From the NCBI GenBank assembly GCA_002794735.1, contig NBAZ01000001.1, forward strand, positions 620,001-684,000: a DNA stretch of 64,000 nucleotides, given 5' to 3'. The translations under genes were made by a program, and so were the position numbers. Below the pieces are notes generated by a model, which did no database searches, was not told where the DNA came from, and worked only from the letters and a program-made list of their open reading frames with translations. This DNA is from Pyrrhoderma lamaoense (Eukaryota > Basidiomycota > Agaricomycetes > Hymenochaetales > Hymenochaetaceae). Below are positions 34,237-46,253 of this stretch, piece by piece; the stretch's first letter is position 1, and every line of letters begins with the position of its first letter.

Positions 34237-36011
34237 TCATGGGGATGGCTCCTTTACAACTGGCCATATCCACTCCTTTATAGCCTTTGTAGCTTGAGCC
34301 GGGTCACTAGGGATTCTTTAATAAAGACGGAAGTTCAGGAGACACGATCAATATATACACAATGAACACGTACTCAAATTTCGGTACCCATCTACCATCT
34401 CGTAGTTCAAAGAACCTTGGCGTGAATTCTTCACCCTTTTCGTCACGTTCGCGGCGATCCTTCCGTTGAGCTTCTTCCACTTCAAATTTCGCATCAGTAG
34501 CTTTATTCATATCTTTGGCTAGAATTGCTTCTGTAAGCTTTTTCCATTGACGACGAGACTCATTCAGTTCTTGTTCTTCCTCTGGAGGACAAATTTTTTC
34601 AGCAACCCTTCTCCCTTCCTCACTATCGGCATCGAAAAGTAGCTTCTTTTTTCCTGATTTCGTGTACTTGAATTCCATTGAGTGAGACCAACGTCCCGAT
34701 ACCTCTCCAAAATCATTGCCTTTACTTTTCACCTTTCCGACTATAGTATTATAAACCCCAGTGAAAAAACCCTTAATAAATGGTTAATAAACCAGAGATA
34801 AGGGAAAAATACCATATACGTACTTTCGTTTTGAAGTCAAGGTCGCAAACCATCCCAGTATTTTCATTTTTAGCAACACAGACATCCCCAAGCTCGAAAA
34901 CCATTTTCCCAAAGAGTATGCCACGAGCATACATGTTTGGCATGGTAATGACGTATTCTTAATGGCAATGATATTTTAGAATAAGGCTTTGTGATAAAAT
35001 CAGGTGATTACCTCCATCCTCAGGCCTTCCCATGAGCAAGATTCTGTTCTCGCCCTCCACTGTGGTCGAAACACTATTACCCAAAAACTTAGACTTTGGT
35101 TTGATCTCGCCGATTATTCGAATTTTGTTTGCGGAGATAGGTAGAAGTACGCGGAGATAGGAGGATGATGAGAGACTGTCCAAGACACCGTCAGCGTTTG
35201 AAAATGAAGCGATGATATAGTGTGAACCTTGTTCGGCTATGTAAAACCCTTCTGTACCATTGGGGTACTCATATCTGCAACGGAAAAATTCGCCTAAAAC
35301 CGGATTATAACTAATAATCAGAAAAAGACGGTTTCAGTTAAAACTATCGATATAAAAGCAAGGTAGGACCAACGGCTTTTTGACTCCTTTTGGTTTGATG
35401 TGCCAACCACTCAAATAATATCTGAGTGCAGATAGGAATCGTTCTTCAGGTTCAGGAATTTCCTCTGCTCTTTAATTCCACATAAATCCCATTACATTGA
35501 ATTAGGTGTACCTTGAATAGCAGGATGGAGAAACTCACCCAAATATAAGCTCGGGATGAGACATAAAATCAGCAATTCGTTCTAGCATACTCCTGGGCTC
35601 CAACACAAACGTGGGGAATGTTACTCTATGAAGGTCCATACCAATTCTAGCAAATAGAAGGAGTATGATACAATAAAGACAATGAATTGGTGTTAAAAGC
35701 GAATTATGAGTGTAAGAAAGAACCTTTCAACATACCTCAATTGAGAAATAAGGCTTGATATGATAGATCCTTCTTGTTCATCACTGTAGACAGTTTGTGC
35801 ATCGTTACATACCATTATTGGAAACATGGTTTTTGTAAAAGAATATTGCCAATGTATTGATCTGAATCAGAGAATCGTTTATGGAGGAGGAGGATGCTTA
35901 CAGTATAGAAGTGTCATCTGGTTCACTATCTTCAATTGCCTTGTCGTCCGCAGAGGAATCGCGAGGCTTGCCACGCAAAGTAGAGCTGGCTTGTCCAAAT
36001 AGACCCATCAT
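34237..36011 (-). CDS. Oxysterol-binding protein (short Osh type, lipid transfer)
   Basis: Multi-exon minus-strand gene. It starts [18 protein letters not shown] and consists mainly of the ORD domain, with no PH or ankyrin part, like yeast Osh4-Osh7. Conserved blocks in order: [30 protein letters not shown], the family signature [14 protein letters not shown] (its GTC codon formed across an intron near 35173-35226), [31 protein letters not shown], and the C-terminal [15 protein letters not shown] ending [14 protein letters not shown]. It should exchange sterol or phosphoinositide between membranes. One base is missing near 35133, just after the signature (CTCCGCAAAC), which shifts the frame within a conserved block. 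Corrected length is about 400 residues. Confidence 0.88.
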
Positions 36012-37085
36012 ATTGGGTTAGCCTGTGTAAAAAGTGCGTGGCTTTGGGATGGAGGTTTGAGATGAAGCAACTGTGCTACACGCGCACGCCTGATGTTGAA
36101 TAGCAATGTATTGCTGTGCAAAGTTGGTAACCTAATTAGCAGCGGCCACCTACACTTGTTGATAATCAAGTTATCTGATCGATTTTGTTGTCGAAGGTGC
36201 GGTAAGGATAGAAAAAAGTATCAGATAATTTATCGAGCCTTGGGCATACATGTATTGTGTAATATAGGGGATGCAGGCAGTGCGGTGTCGGCTCGGCACA
36301 GTAAAGACGTCAGTGTCATAGTTAATTACCTCTATTGAGCTGTCTTAGATCACCACCATCGTCATTGGTGCTTCAGTATAGCCTTTTGTTTCATCGACAT
36401 TCGAACTCGCTTCCTTGATGATATTCATGTGAAGTCTACACGATATTAACATCTACTAAAAATTTTATTACTGTGCCACTCGCTTATGGCACAGTCTACT
36501 CATAATTGAATGCTTGAAACGACATGGATTTCCTTCGTAATTTAGTGATTTAACTGTCTTTTCTATCATTCAAATCTTGTCTTGCATTCAAGACTTAGCT
36601 TCCGGTGTCCGACCTTCCTGATTTCCTGATGTGTCTCTGAGATCGCTACATTTTCTAGGTCCAATTATTTCCACAGCTATAATATTAAGTATGCTTTGCG
36701 CTTTGCCTCCTCCTCATAGCCCAAGAAAATGCCGAATCAATCAAGTTGGCAAAGAAGTAACTGAGGTATAAGACATGTTTCACCGTTATTTTTAGATGCA
36801 GAAGATCTAATGTGAAACAAGCCAATAAGGCCTTTGAAATGGCTCTAAGTATATGGAGATACTCATAGTTCGCGTATAATTTTCTTTTAAGCTTCCACTA
36901 ATCTCATTTCTAGTAGGGGTTTGTTCTAACTTTTTGTTCTAATTTTTTACAGTGCTTTGCGATTGTTTTCAGCATTTTGCTGTTCAATTTGACAACAAAG
37001 GGGCCACCATGCAGAATTGTTTCAACCGTACATCGTACATAAATTCGAGATAGAGTAGTTTTGCAGTTCATCCTTTTGCGTACAC
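36012..37085. other. Intergenic region, oxysterol-binding protein gene / orphan gene 1
   Basis: About 1.07 kb between divergent genes. It includes a short ATG ORF in a good context at 37009 that ends after 14 codons; this could be an upstream ORF of the next gene. No RNA gene or repeat is seen. Confidence 0.4.
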
Positions 37086-38569
37086 ATGCAAGCTAGAAGT
37101 AGATTCAGCCTTGATATCCTCAAAGGGAAAAATCTTGGTAATGTATTTTCCAGGAACACCCGTGCTTCAGCTCCTCCGATTCGCAAGCAGAAGCCCAGAA
37201 AAGCCATGCTCCACTTGATCCCGCACGGTCAAGTAGGAGACCAGGGAGTAGTAGTGTATCTTCTCACCGAGCCGACACACGACTCCAAAAAATTAGTGCT
37301 TCAGTACCTCAATTCAGGACTATAGATTTAGTCGGGGATCGTGAGGCTACTAGCATAGTGACGAAGGCAGCTAATATGCTTCCTAAACGGGCTGGAAAAT
37401 ATGAAATTCAGGTACAGAATTGTGAGTTTCATCGTATGTGATTTGTGTGGATTGATACTGAATCCAACACATGCACATACGATAAATACCGACCGCCTGA
37501 ATTTAACTCGTGCTATAGTAATTGAATCCAAATACCCAAATTCTACTCTCTCCTATCAAAGGCTTCAACTCAACGGTCATATTTTTTGGAAGGCTTGCTG
37601 TAAGCGATTTGCCTGATGATCTAGTTATCAAATTGATTGACCAAATACTAGTTTACGGGAGGCAATCTAGTAAGCTAGAGATCGAGAGATATCCAATTCA
37701 AGATTCAAGGAAGGAAGAAGTGGCTAGAAAGCTTCTTGATGTACTTGAATTCACACAAGTATCTGAAAGTGATAGGCACCTCAGAGATCTAAGATCGAGT
37801 AATGTGTTTATAAGCTTTTTACAAAGGATAAATCACACTTCACTAACTTTACTCGTCAATCAGTCATTAATGAACAATTCAAGGGCTATAGATTATGCTT
37901 TAAATACGACAAAGACGGTGATTTTGAACTCCTCGGTATGTACAACTTTCTTTCATATATCTTAATATCTACTTCTTGCCATGATCATATACCTTATGGA
38001 TACTGTGTCCAGTTGTACACCCAATTTGCGGAGCTAGAGTAAAGCGAAGGTCAAAGCAAAATGCTATCAAAGTCATGGAAGATTATCAAAATCACATCTT
38101 CTTAAGACGTTCTAAAACAATGTTTGAATGTGATTGGGAGTTGAATAGACTTGTAGAAAGTACGTTACTTATCTTCGTTGAAAACTTGATACTCTAATTA
38201 AATAAATGTAATATATATAGTTGCAGAAGAAAAATACAGAAGCAAAGTTCTACAATTGCAGAAGCCGGGCGGAGGATATCAATCTCCGGGTGAACGAACA
38301 ACAGTCAGAGGTATGTTCACCATACCAACTCAGAAAGTATACATGTATCAATTTATAACCTTTTATTCAAGTGGTATATCACGTAGACGAAATTCTTCTG
38401 GAGGTCACCGGTGAAGGCTTTTACGAAGCTATACATTCGGCGTATCGCCGCATAGTCGAACTTGAAAAGTACTTCATCAATCGTAAGTTTGAAAGTTGGG
38501 AATATTGTACAAGATCCTGTTAGCTTTTTGTAAATTTACCTCTCATCAGTGTGCATATCTGATGAATAA
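37086..38569 (+). CDS. Orphan multi-exon protein, paralogue 1 of a diverged pair
   Basis: I do not recognise this family. Coding DNA is visible as a chain of exons. An N-terminal basic segment runs from about 37086 and changes frame near 37220. A main exon lies at about 37560-37935 (GRLAVSDLPDDLVIKLIDQILVYG...). The following exons encode RRSKQNAIKVMEDYQNHIF, IAEEKYRSKVLQLQ and YHVDEILLEVTGEGFYEAIHSAYRR, and the final short exon ends at 38569. The last three exons align with those of the gene at 39417-40783 in order and in intron phase, so the two are paralogues. No signal peptide or membrane segment. The start codon is uncertain and one frame break may be sequence error. Confidence 0.55.
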
Positions 38570-39416
38570 CGGTTAGAAATGCTTGACGATTCAAGCTATA
38601 TACCCGTTGTGTAATTTCTACTATTTTCATATCACTGATGGAGATGTTCGACAAAATAAGGACAACATATATCAGTAGTATATATATATATATATAGGAA
38701 CTGATAATTTATATAATTTATAAACAATATATTTAAAGAGTGACTCTCCAGCTTCGATAGATGCCTCTCAGCTTTTCCCCTGAATTGAGGGAAGACAGAG
38801 ACAATCGAAGAGAGAACATAGCAGCAGATAAACATTGAAACTCAAAGTAATGTAATACTAGACAAAGATATTTGATATGCAAGTTTATACGACATCAAAT
38901 GAAAAACTTTGCAAGGAATCATTAGCTCGTGTGCATGCTTCTTCCTGAGTGTGCATTGACAGTAAGTAAGTATATTTATCTATCTACCTATAAGTTAGTA
39001 AGAAAGCCTGATTTGGAAATTTTGAGTGCAAAATACTACATAAGCTTCGAAGCCTCCTTTGAGTTTACTTTGGTGATACATATGGGAGTTTGAAAGAGAA
39101 TATATAAGTCATTATTTCCTTAATATACTTTGTACGCAATATTATGGAGTTTCTCCTCGGTCAGGGCCTAGTATAGATGATAAATTTCCTTACTACTGGT
39201 TTTATCAAGTTATCAATAATGGATGTTTGCATCTTTGTTTATGCTTATACACTTACATTGCTCAAAGAACCCGTACACTTCGTTTAATGAATCTTCGAGT
39301 CCCATGTAAAGGTAAATTATCACTTTGCTAAATTGGGATGGGATCGAGACGTTTATTTAAAATGGGTCAGCCATGGAAATTTGACTCTCTGTCTTCTTTT
39401 TAGTACTCTATCCAAA
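38570..39416. other. AT-rich spacer with a TA microsatellite
   Basis: About 0.85 kb between the orphan paralogues with no supported gene. A run of about ten TA dinucleotides occurs near 38677-38696. Confidence 0.5.
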
Positions 39417-40783
39417 ATGTCCTCGTTACGAAAAGCCCGTTCTATGAACTTTGTTGTGGGAAAGAAGAGCCAACAAGCTGAAGAGGAACACAAACCAAGG
39501 ATTAGAAATGTCACTACCTTTATTATCTCGACTACCAGTACTAGTAATCCTTTCAAAGATGCTGCGAAAAAGGTGCTGCGTAGAAAAACGCCTATTGACG
39601 AAGTCAAGAATAGTAAGTCTCATATATTCCCTTCATTGCCGAAGTTCTTCCAATACTAAAAACCCAAACTTCTTCCTCATAATCAGGGTTAAAGGCGTTA
39701 AATGCTGCTACTGGAACGAATGGCTTCGGAAATGTCACATACAACCGATTTGAAGGTCCTAGCGTAGAGCCAAGCCGCCGGTGGCGTGCTACTTGTAAGA
39801 TTCTTACCTATTATATATTTAAGATGAGTTTGTTAATCTCTTTATTACAATAATTATCAGTTGTGATGTCCGAAAACTGGGGGACTAGATTACACGAGAG
39901 TTATGGTTCATCCAAAGAAAAGGCTGCTCAAGAACTTTTGGGCTGGCTGGGTTATGTACGGATTCCTTATATTGGACCTGAGTCAATAGTAGCAAATATG
40001 AGCACAGATAAGCGCACGGATTACCTTAACGAGTATAATACATATAAAGAATTCTACAGTAAAGGTGAAACTCATTTCTATTCTTCTATTGGACTATAAG
40101 GAAGTATTATCTTACTTATAAATGTGGTCTCTCAGTTGACAGTAGCATAGGAGCTGGAGGGCTATATAAAAGGGCTGACTCCATTGGATACAGTTTATTA
40201 TGTATGTCTTGCTTTTTATAAGTACTTAAACAACTGAAAAGTACAACTCCGTTTCTCTAGTCCTTCATCGAGATAAGCGCTTCGACTGCAGGGTCTGGGC
40301 ACAATCGGAGAGTGAAGCTAAGAAGAGAATGCTGAACTACCTCACTGAGTATAAGTTTGCCAGGTTAGAAAAGTCCATGTTTCCCGCACCAGCAGAATAT
40401 GATAAAGAGATTGAGAGGTGGAAGATAGTTAAGAGAAGTAATGTACCTTTCCAGTGCGCTAATTTGAAATCTGCTTACTTGCACTCACTTAGTTGCCGAG
40501 AAGGAACATGACGGTTGCTTACAATACAAAGTATATGAGGATGATAAGGGTATATGCAGGTATGAGCTCAGAAGTAAGTCATTCAGGTGCTGTTAGCTTC
40601 ACAGTCAGGTTGTAAGAAGTATCCCTGACTTGGCCATTTTTTCAAGTTGTATTTATAGTCTATCAAACAATTGCCCAAGGGAAAGGCACCACACTCCATG
40701 AAGCCTTGGACGCAATATTCCGAGACCTTGCTCGTTATAATGATTCTCAGAAGCGAAAAACCAAACATGGACAGCGTGACTAG
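39417..40783 (+). CDS. Orphan multi-exon protein, paralogue 2 of a diverged pair
   Basis: Unrecognised family. It starts at ATG 39417 (MSSLRKARSMNFVVGKK). Exons follow with SNPFKDAAKKVLRRK; ALNAATGTNGFGNVTYNRFEG; SKEKAAQELLGWLGYVRIPYI; LVLHRDKRFDCRVWAQSESE; LEKSMFPAPAEYDKEIERWK; IAEKEHDGCLQYKVYEDD; and a last exon, TLHEALDAIFRDLARYN, ending KHGQRD at 40783. Predicted protein of about 340-350 residues, soluble, helix-rich, with no known domain that I can see. The order C.RV ... KSMF ... IAE(E/K) ... Y....AI is shared with the upstream gene, including a phase-1 intron before IAE. That supports a local tandem duplication followed by strong divergence. Confidence 0.6.
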
Positions 40784-41322
40784 TACGTCACCAGATTTCC
40801 ATAAACGGACTCGCGGTACTTGAACGTAGGTGCATGCATATGTCATGTTCATGATATGATTATCAATTACATGCATTATTGCGGAAGGAAGGGGGAGGGG
40901 TTTATGCAGATAGCTCATAAAAAAGTTGACAGGCAGTGCAAGTTGTAAGACTCGCGTTTCCTTCGCGTTTCCGATAATTTTTACAAGGAAACGGTTTGCT
41001 AAAATATCGCCTTGTACAAGTCAAACTCATGAAATAGAAAAAATACGAGTTATGTATATGTAATTTATATGTAACATAAAGCAAGATAGCTACATCGATG
41101 TAGCACAATTATTAAATCAGTGTTGTATTTTCTTAAAGCTGCTGCATCTCTTTAAGTTACTATATGCGTAGGATAAATCTTATCCTCTAGTTCTATCTTC
41201 GAAAACGAGAAACTACTTCATTCGTATAGACAGATTGCGAAGGTCTAGATATTTACTAAGTAATTCGAATCACTTTGCATATTCAAATCGTCTATAATGA
41301 TGTTACATGTGATTACAATGAA
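40784..41322. other. Convergent intergenic region, orphan gene 2 / ARO2
   Basis: About 540 bp, AT-rich, no supported gene or RNA. Confidence 0.45.
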
Positions 41323-41363
41323 TCATGCTTCATCCTTTTTATCCGTGTTTGCGGACGTACTAG

Positions 41364-43317
41364 CTAGCTTTGCTTTCGGGGCATGATCATCGTTGGAGGG
41401 AGTGTCGCTATCGGAGGGAGTAGCTCCGCTGCTGTTTGCCTGGAATTCTGTATCATTAGGGCGTCCATTATCACCAGGGCTGCCATTGCCTCTACAATGG
41501 GGACCGCCCTTGGTACAACACAGGGATCATGCCTCCCTCGTGCTGCAAGCTCACCTGCTGTCCCGTCGTACTGAGCAGTAGTTTGAGCTTGACTGATCGT
41601 CGCAGGGCTCTTGAATCCAACACGCAAGTAAATATCTTCGCCATTTGTTATACCTCCTTGTACCCCGCCACTCCAGTTTGTTGCAGTACCCAGCCTGCCA
41701 TCAGGCCGGGCAATGAATGCATCGTTGTGCCTAGAACCTGGTACTTCTGTACCTCGGAAACCAGAACCAATCTCAAAGGCCTTAGTAGCAGGGATAGAGA
41801 GCATAGCATGAGCAAGCTTAGCTTCAAACTTATCAAAAACAGGTTCGCCCAATCCATGAGGGACGTTACGCATCACACAAGTGATGGTTCCTCCTATAGA
41901 ATCATGTGCTTCTTTAGCACGCATGATTCGCTAGAATTACTTGCTATGAGTGGTGAATAACAATATAAGTAACGAGATACTGTACCTTTGTCATTCTTTC
42001 TGCGGTCTCAGGATGAGGGCAGCGTGTTGGCTGCTTGTCAACCTGTTCACGAGTGACAGTTGAAAGTAGTTTTCGAAACTCAGGAGTAAGCGCTTCTTCA
42101 ATCTCGTCATTGTCTTCATCGTGTGATATGGACCGTCCACCGACACTTGCTGGAATGCTAACCTTCCCACTGATGAGACGAAAGCGACGATCTCGATTCC
42201 ATAGACCTGCTTTAAATAACGTTCTGCGATTGCTCCTGCAGCGACACGTCCGATAGTCTCGCGAGCACTACTTCTTCCGCCCCCTGAGCTTGCTTTGATA
42301 CCATATTTGGCTAAGTAAGTATAGTCCGCATGACTTGGACGGGGATAAAGATCTGTCTCTGAATAGTCCTTTGGCCTCTGGTCTTCATTCTTTACGAGTA
42401 GCCCTATAGGTGTTCCAAGAGTTACACCATGCTCGACGCCGGACTGAATATGTACAAGGTCCTTTTCGTCGCGCTAGAGACGGGTATATACAGATGTTCA
42501 ATTGCCATGGGAAAAAGAATATCTCCATAGAAGAGGTGCCAATAAAGACGATGCGTTATTTTGAGCATATACGATTTATTTTTGGAACATCAGAGAAAAA
42601 TAGATTTGCATGATTCCGGCCATGAGGTATCCCCGCAGGAAGTGAAGGCACAGGGACGTGAAAAGGGCAATCATAGGTAAGATCCGTATTTCAATAAACC
42701 ATCAAAACACGATGGAAACAGCACAGGAGTTGAGGTTAAGTCAGTCAAAAAAATTGTGGAGGGGCGTTATTCGGCCGTTGCGACGGGCCAAGCGGAGTTG
42801 TGATGAAGAGGTCCACGTTTTTTTGATACATAGGTTGATAGTTAGAAACATGATTAGTATATATATGAGCCATTGATCATGATGCAAAGTGGATAGATGT
42901 GAAGCCTATGAGTTTCATGAGCATATTCTGAACAGTAAACACACTGTTCACAGAAGGTGCCTTATAGGGACCATCTATCAGTAAGTTTAGGTATCATGTT
43001 TTACTCCTTCGATGACATCTCAGCCGTGCTCATTTGATTAATGTGAAGATGTGCCTTCGGCAATGTATTTATAAAAAGTTGTAAAAATGACTCACGGGGG
43101 TAGTTAGATTACTTTGACCGGGTCGCCTTCTGCTTAACTGTGTTTGAATATCAGCCGGTGATAGTTGGAGACCCTGTAGAGCATCATAATAAGTTGGTTG
43201 CAGGTATAGTCCGAAGGGATTACATACTGGTGGACAGCCATCTACGATGCATCCGACTGACGCACAGTGGGATTCACCGTATGTTGTTACACGAAAAAGT
43301 GTGCCGAAAGTCGACAT
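41364..43317 (-). CDS. ARO2: Chorismate synthase
   Basis: Last enzyme of the shikimate pathway, converting EPSP to chorismate with FMN. Exons: 43317-43228 ([18 protein letters not shown]...), 43173-43096 ([15 protein letters not shown]), 42473-41986 ([37 protein letters not shown]) and 41930-41364 ([47 protein letters not shown]). These match the family signature regions. One base is lost at about 42165 (GTGGGAAGG) inside the conserved SVGKV block. A second loss near 41440 may explain why the present stop at 41364 gives an atypical tail; the alternative frame would end at 41323. The second intron (42474-43095, 622 nt) is about ten times the local norm. Divergent from the SAP30-like gene. Confidence 0.9.
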
Positions 43318-43580
43318 TAGAATCTGAATATTTTGATTTCAAAGTTTAGATCCTGGTCAACTGTCGCCAGACTCGGAGGATTGAGCTCGACGAGTGTGCT
43401 TATATGCAGGCGATGGAGGGCGGCCGCAGAGCGGGAGTGATAGTTGCCCGCAGCGGACAATGCCGATAACGTGACGGCACGGATGGTCACGCATCCACAT
43501 TAGTAGTTTGAAGACGCGTCGTGACGGGCGCTCCGCGTTTAAGTTGATCAAGGACAGTGACGGTCTGGCGGTCTGCAACG
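43318..43580. promoter_or_regulatory. Bidirectional promoter region, ARO2 / SAP30-like gene
   Basis: 263 bp between two divergent start codons, GC-richer than the flanks. No specific regulator site is claimed. Confidence 0.4.
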
Positions 43581-44506
43581 ATGAGTACTCCAAAGGGACA
43601 TGTCTCCACATCATCTGCAGCAATGGAAACCCAATTAAATAAGACTCCGCTCTCAGCACCATTGCGTTCAAGACAACAGGGCGGCAGAAAGAAAGTTCCC
43701 CCACCAATAGAACCAGATTCTATCTACCGCGCAGAGAACGTCAGTGCACCTCCGGGTGTCTTGAAACGCTTAGCTCAGGACGCAAGCCACGGTGAACCAC
43801 GGAAACGGAAGCGTACTGAACAAGCGGGTCTTTCTAGTTCTCATGCAGGTCCTTCAAATCCAGCTGTAGCTGTATTAGTGACTGCAAATAATAGTGCTTC
43901 CGGCGCTCATAACCATGGTGCATCGATAAACATCAAGCAAAACATAAATAACAGTAACTTGGGAAAGCAAGGATAAGCGCAAATGTTACAGCTGATGGGG
44001 AGTCTCAGCAATCTTTGGTAAGTTCTCTGCTTAACAGTTTTTTCTTTTTCAAAGTAAGCTGTGTGTTGATGGCTCTCGCGTTAGTTTGAATTTTCTACAT
44101 TGCCTACATCAGCGCTATACCGATACATCATACAGCACAACCTAATACCAACCATTTACCCGACACCACTTACAGCCGACGACCCCCCTCCCCCTCAGCT
44201 CTGTTGGACCCGGCACGCATGGCTTCCCGTGCCCCGAGTCCTGACCCCACGCCAACCCCGGCTAACCGGCCCAAGAGAGTAAAGGACAAAGACACGAGTA
44301 GAAGGCGTAGCACACGACTTCTTGAAGAAGAGATGCGCGGACTCGATCAGGTGCCTGTTCTAGCAGATATTGGCGAATTACATAGTGTACTGGCTTCCAT
44401 CGCGCAACGTCACTTTCGGGAGACGAGCATTCGTGAAGTAGACGCTCTATCATCGTTCATGAGTGCGATCAAAACAAAGGGGAGTATGCACGGACGCTGG
44501 CAATGA
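43581..44506 (+). CDS. Probable Sin3-binding (SAP30-like) histone deacetylase complex subunit
   Basis: Two exons, 43581-44017 and 44085-44506. The first is basic and disordered (KKVPPPIEPDSIYRAENV, then PRKRKRTEQ, a likely nuclear localisation signal). The second starts with FEFSTLPTSALYRYIIQHNLIP, which resembles the Sin3-binding region of SAP30-type proteins, followed by a basic RRRSTRLLEEE stretch and an HSVLASIAQRHFRE helix. Two one-base losses are apparent, near 43965 (GGGAAAGCAAGG) and 44185 (poly-C). Corrected length would be near 280 residues. The SAP30 assignment rests on short motif resemblance recalled from the family and is moderate only. Confidence 0.55.
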
Positions 44507-45062
44507 ATTGCCGCGGAGGGAATTGCGTTCTGTTGCGAGGCGAGTGTCAGAGGTGTGGGAAGGAAGGAAAATTAGGCGCGTGAGCCAATAAGGAGCGTGC
44601 GGGGAGAAGTGTGATTCGTAGTAGGACTCTCTGATGGATGATGGTGTGGATTTGCCAGAAATAGATCCATTCTGCCGTCGCTGTGCGACGCGCTGGTTGG
44701 CCTGTTGGCAGTCGTGGGGGCATCTTCCTGTTGCTTGGCGACCGCTGACCGAGCTTTCCGAACGCCAATCCCTCTTAAGGCCTGCGCCTGACCTCTTTCC
44801 CCCTCAGTCTTCAGCACTCATCTTCCTTCGCACTATTCGCCTTTTTCTCCGCAGCAGTGCTGCCGGCTTTTTATACTTTGTGCGTATCGTACTTTCTGTC
44901 ATACAACGTCCTCAATGCACACGCTCCGCTCATGTATACTAACCGTTTCTCTCTTCATACAGCTTTCTTCGAGGATCCTTCCCCCACTCGTTCTTTTCAG
45001 CTAGTCTCTGAAGCTCGCATCTAGTCGACTTCTCATATTTCTCATTCAATTCGTATCTCAAG
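44507..45062. promoter_or_regulatory. Promoter and 5' leader of the secreted-protein gene
   Basis: A TTTTTATACTTTG TATA-like box lies at about 44868. A strongly pyrimidine-rich leader (CTTTCTCC, TCTCTTC, CTCATATTTCTCATTC) follows up to the ATG at 45063. Such leaders are common in highly expressed fungal genes; the expression level is inference. Confidence 0.45.
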
Positions 45063-46253
45063 ATGAAGTTCTCTACTGTACTCTCTTTCGTTCTCGTTGC
45101 CTTTGTTGCATCAGCTGTAGCTGAACCTCAGCGAAACAATGGTCGTCAGGGTAACGTATGTGCCTATTTATTCTGGTTATCTTAAGTCGAACACTACATT
45201 GACATTGATAATCAACTTTTAGGGCCGTGGAGGATTCGGTGGATTTGGTGGAGGTAACGCTGCTGCCGGAAACAACAACAATAACAACAATGCCGCCGGA
45301 AATAACGCTGCCGGAAGAATGGCAACAATAACAACAACAATGGAAACAATGCTGCTACAACGACCGCTGCTGCTGCTTCATCTGCTGCTGCAGGAACAAA
45401 CAACAACAATAACAACAACAACAACAATGCTAATGCTCAAGACAGTACAACATTGGACCCTGCCGTAATTGCTACTGGCTTTGCTCAAGACGGTCAGGCA
45501 ACACAGGAAGCGGGTCAGGTTGCGTCTCTCACATCGACAAACAACTTTATCAACTTTTGTCTTACCGTTAACAAACCCATCACAAACGGTCAACAGATCA
45601 CGACTGGATCATGTAATCCTGCTCCCATGGGTGTCATTGCTGCGACAACAAACATGCCTTCAAGCAAGTTTGTATTCCCCAAGAACACTGATACTATTCA
45701 GGCGAACCAGGCCTTCACTATCCAGATGGCCGTGTCCAACCTCGAGACTGGTAACTTCGTCAATGCACAGAGTAACTACTATTCTGCTCCTCAGCAAATC
45801 GACAGCTCTGGGAACATTATTGGTCACTCACATGTCGTCGTTGAACAACTTTCTTCCCTTGACCAGACGACGACTACAGACCCAAACAAATTCGCCTTCT
45901 TCAAGGGTATTAATGGAAAAGCAGTCAACGGTATCATTACTGCTGATGTCACCGATGGTCTCCCAGCTGGTGTTTACCGAATGGCCTCGATCAATGCTGC
46001 TGCTAACCATCAACCAGTCCTTGTCGCAATTGCTCAACACGGTTCTCTCGATGATATGGTTTACTTCACCGTCTCAGACAATGGCGCTGCTGCCGCTTCT
46101 AACTCTACTGCTACGACCGCTGCTGCTTCTACTGCTACTGCCGCTACTGGAAACAACAACGCAGGAAACGGTAATGCTAAGAAGGGCGGAGCTGGTGGCT
46201 TTGGTGGACGAGGAAAGAACGGTCGTGCCCTCCGCTTCGCTCGTGAAGCATGA
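45063..46253 (+). CDS. Secreted low-complexity (Asn/Ala/Gly-rich) protein
   Basis: Two exons, 45063-45155 and 45223-46253. It starts with a clear signal peptide (MKFSTVLSFVLVAFVASAVA). An Asn/Gly/Ala-rich linker with AAC/AAT runs follows. A conserved core of about 190 residues comes next (LDPAVIATGFAQDGQ, NNFINFCLTV, FVFPKNTDTI, GHSHVVVEQL, NHQPVLVAIAQHGSLDD). The protein ends with an Ala/Thr-rich and then a Gly/Arg-rich tail. Two Cys lie in the core. It resembles a family of extracellular proteins widespread in Agaricomycetes whose function I do not know. The present frame is broken near 45315 (GGAAGAATGG) by what looks like one lost base in the linker; the core itself is intact from about 45320. 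Confidence 0.75.

Noticed and set aside
38677..38697. TA dinucleotide run as a functional element
   Set aside because: A simple microsatellite in an AT-rich spacer; no further structure around it.
41383..41960. Plus-strand ORFs opposite ARO2
   Set aside because: The minus strand encodes highly conserved chorismate synthase here; the plus-strand frames are by-products of its codon usage.
42658..42876. 72-codon ORF inside the long ARO2 intron as a nested gene
   Set aside because: No recognisable domain or clear start context, and chance ORFs of this size are expected. Kept only as part of the intron finding.
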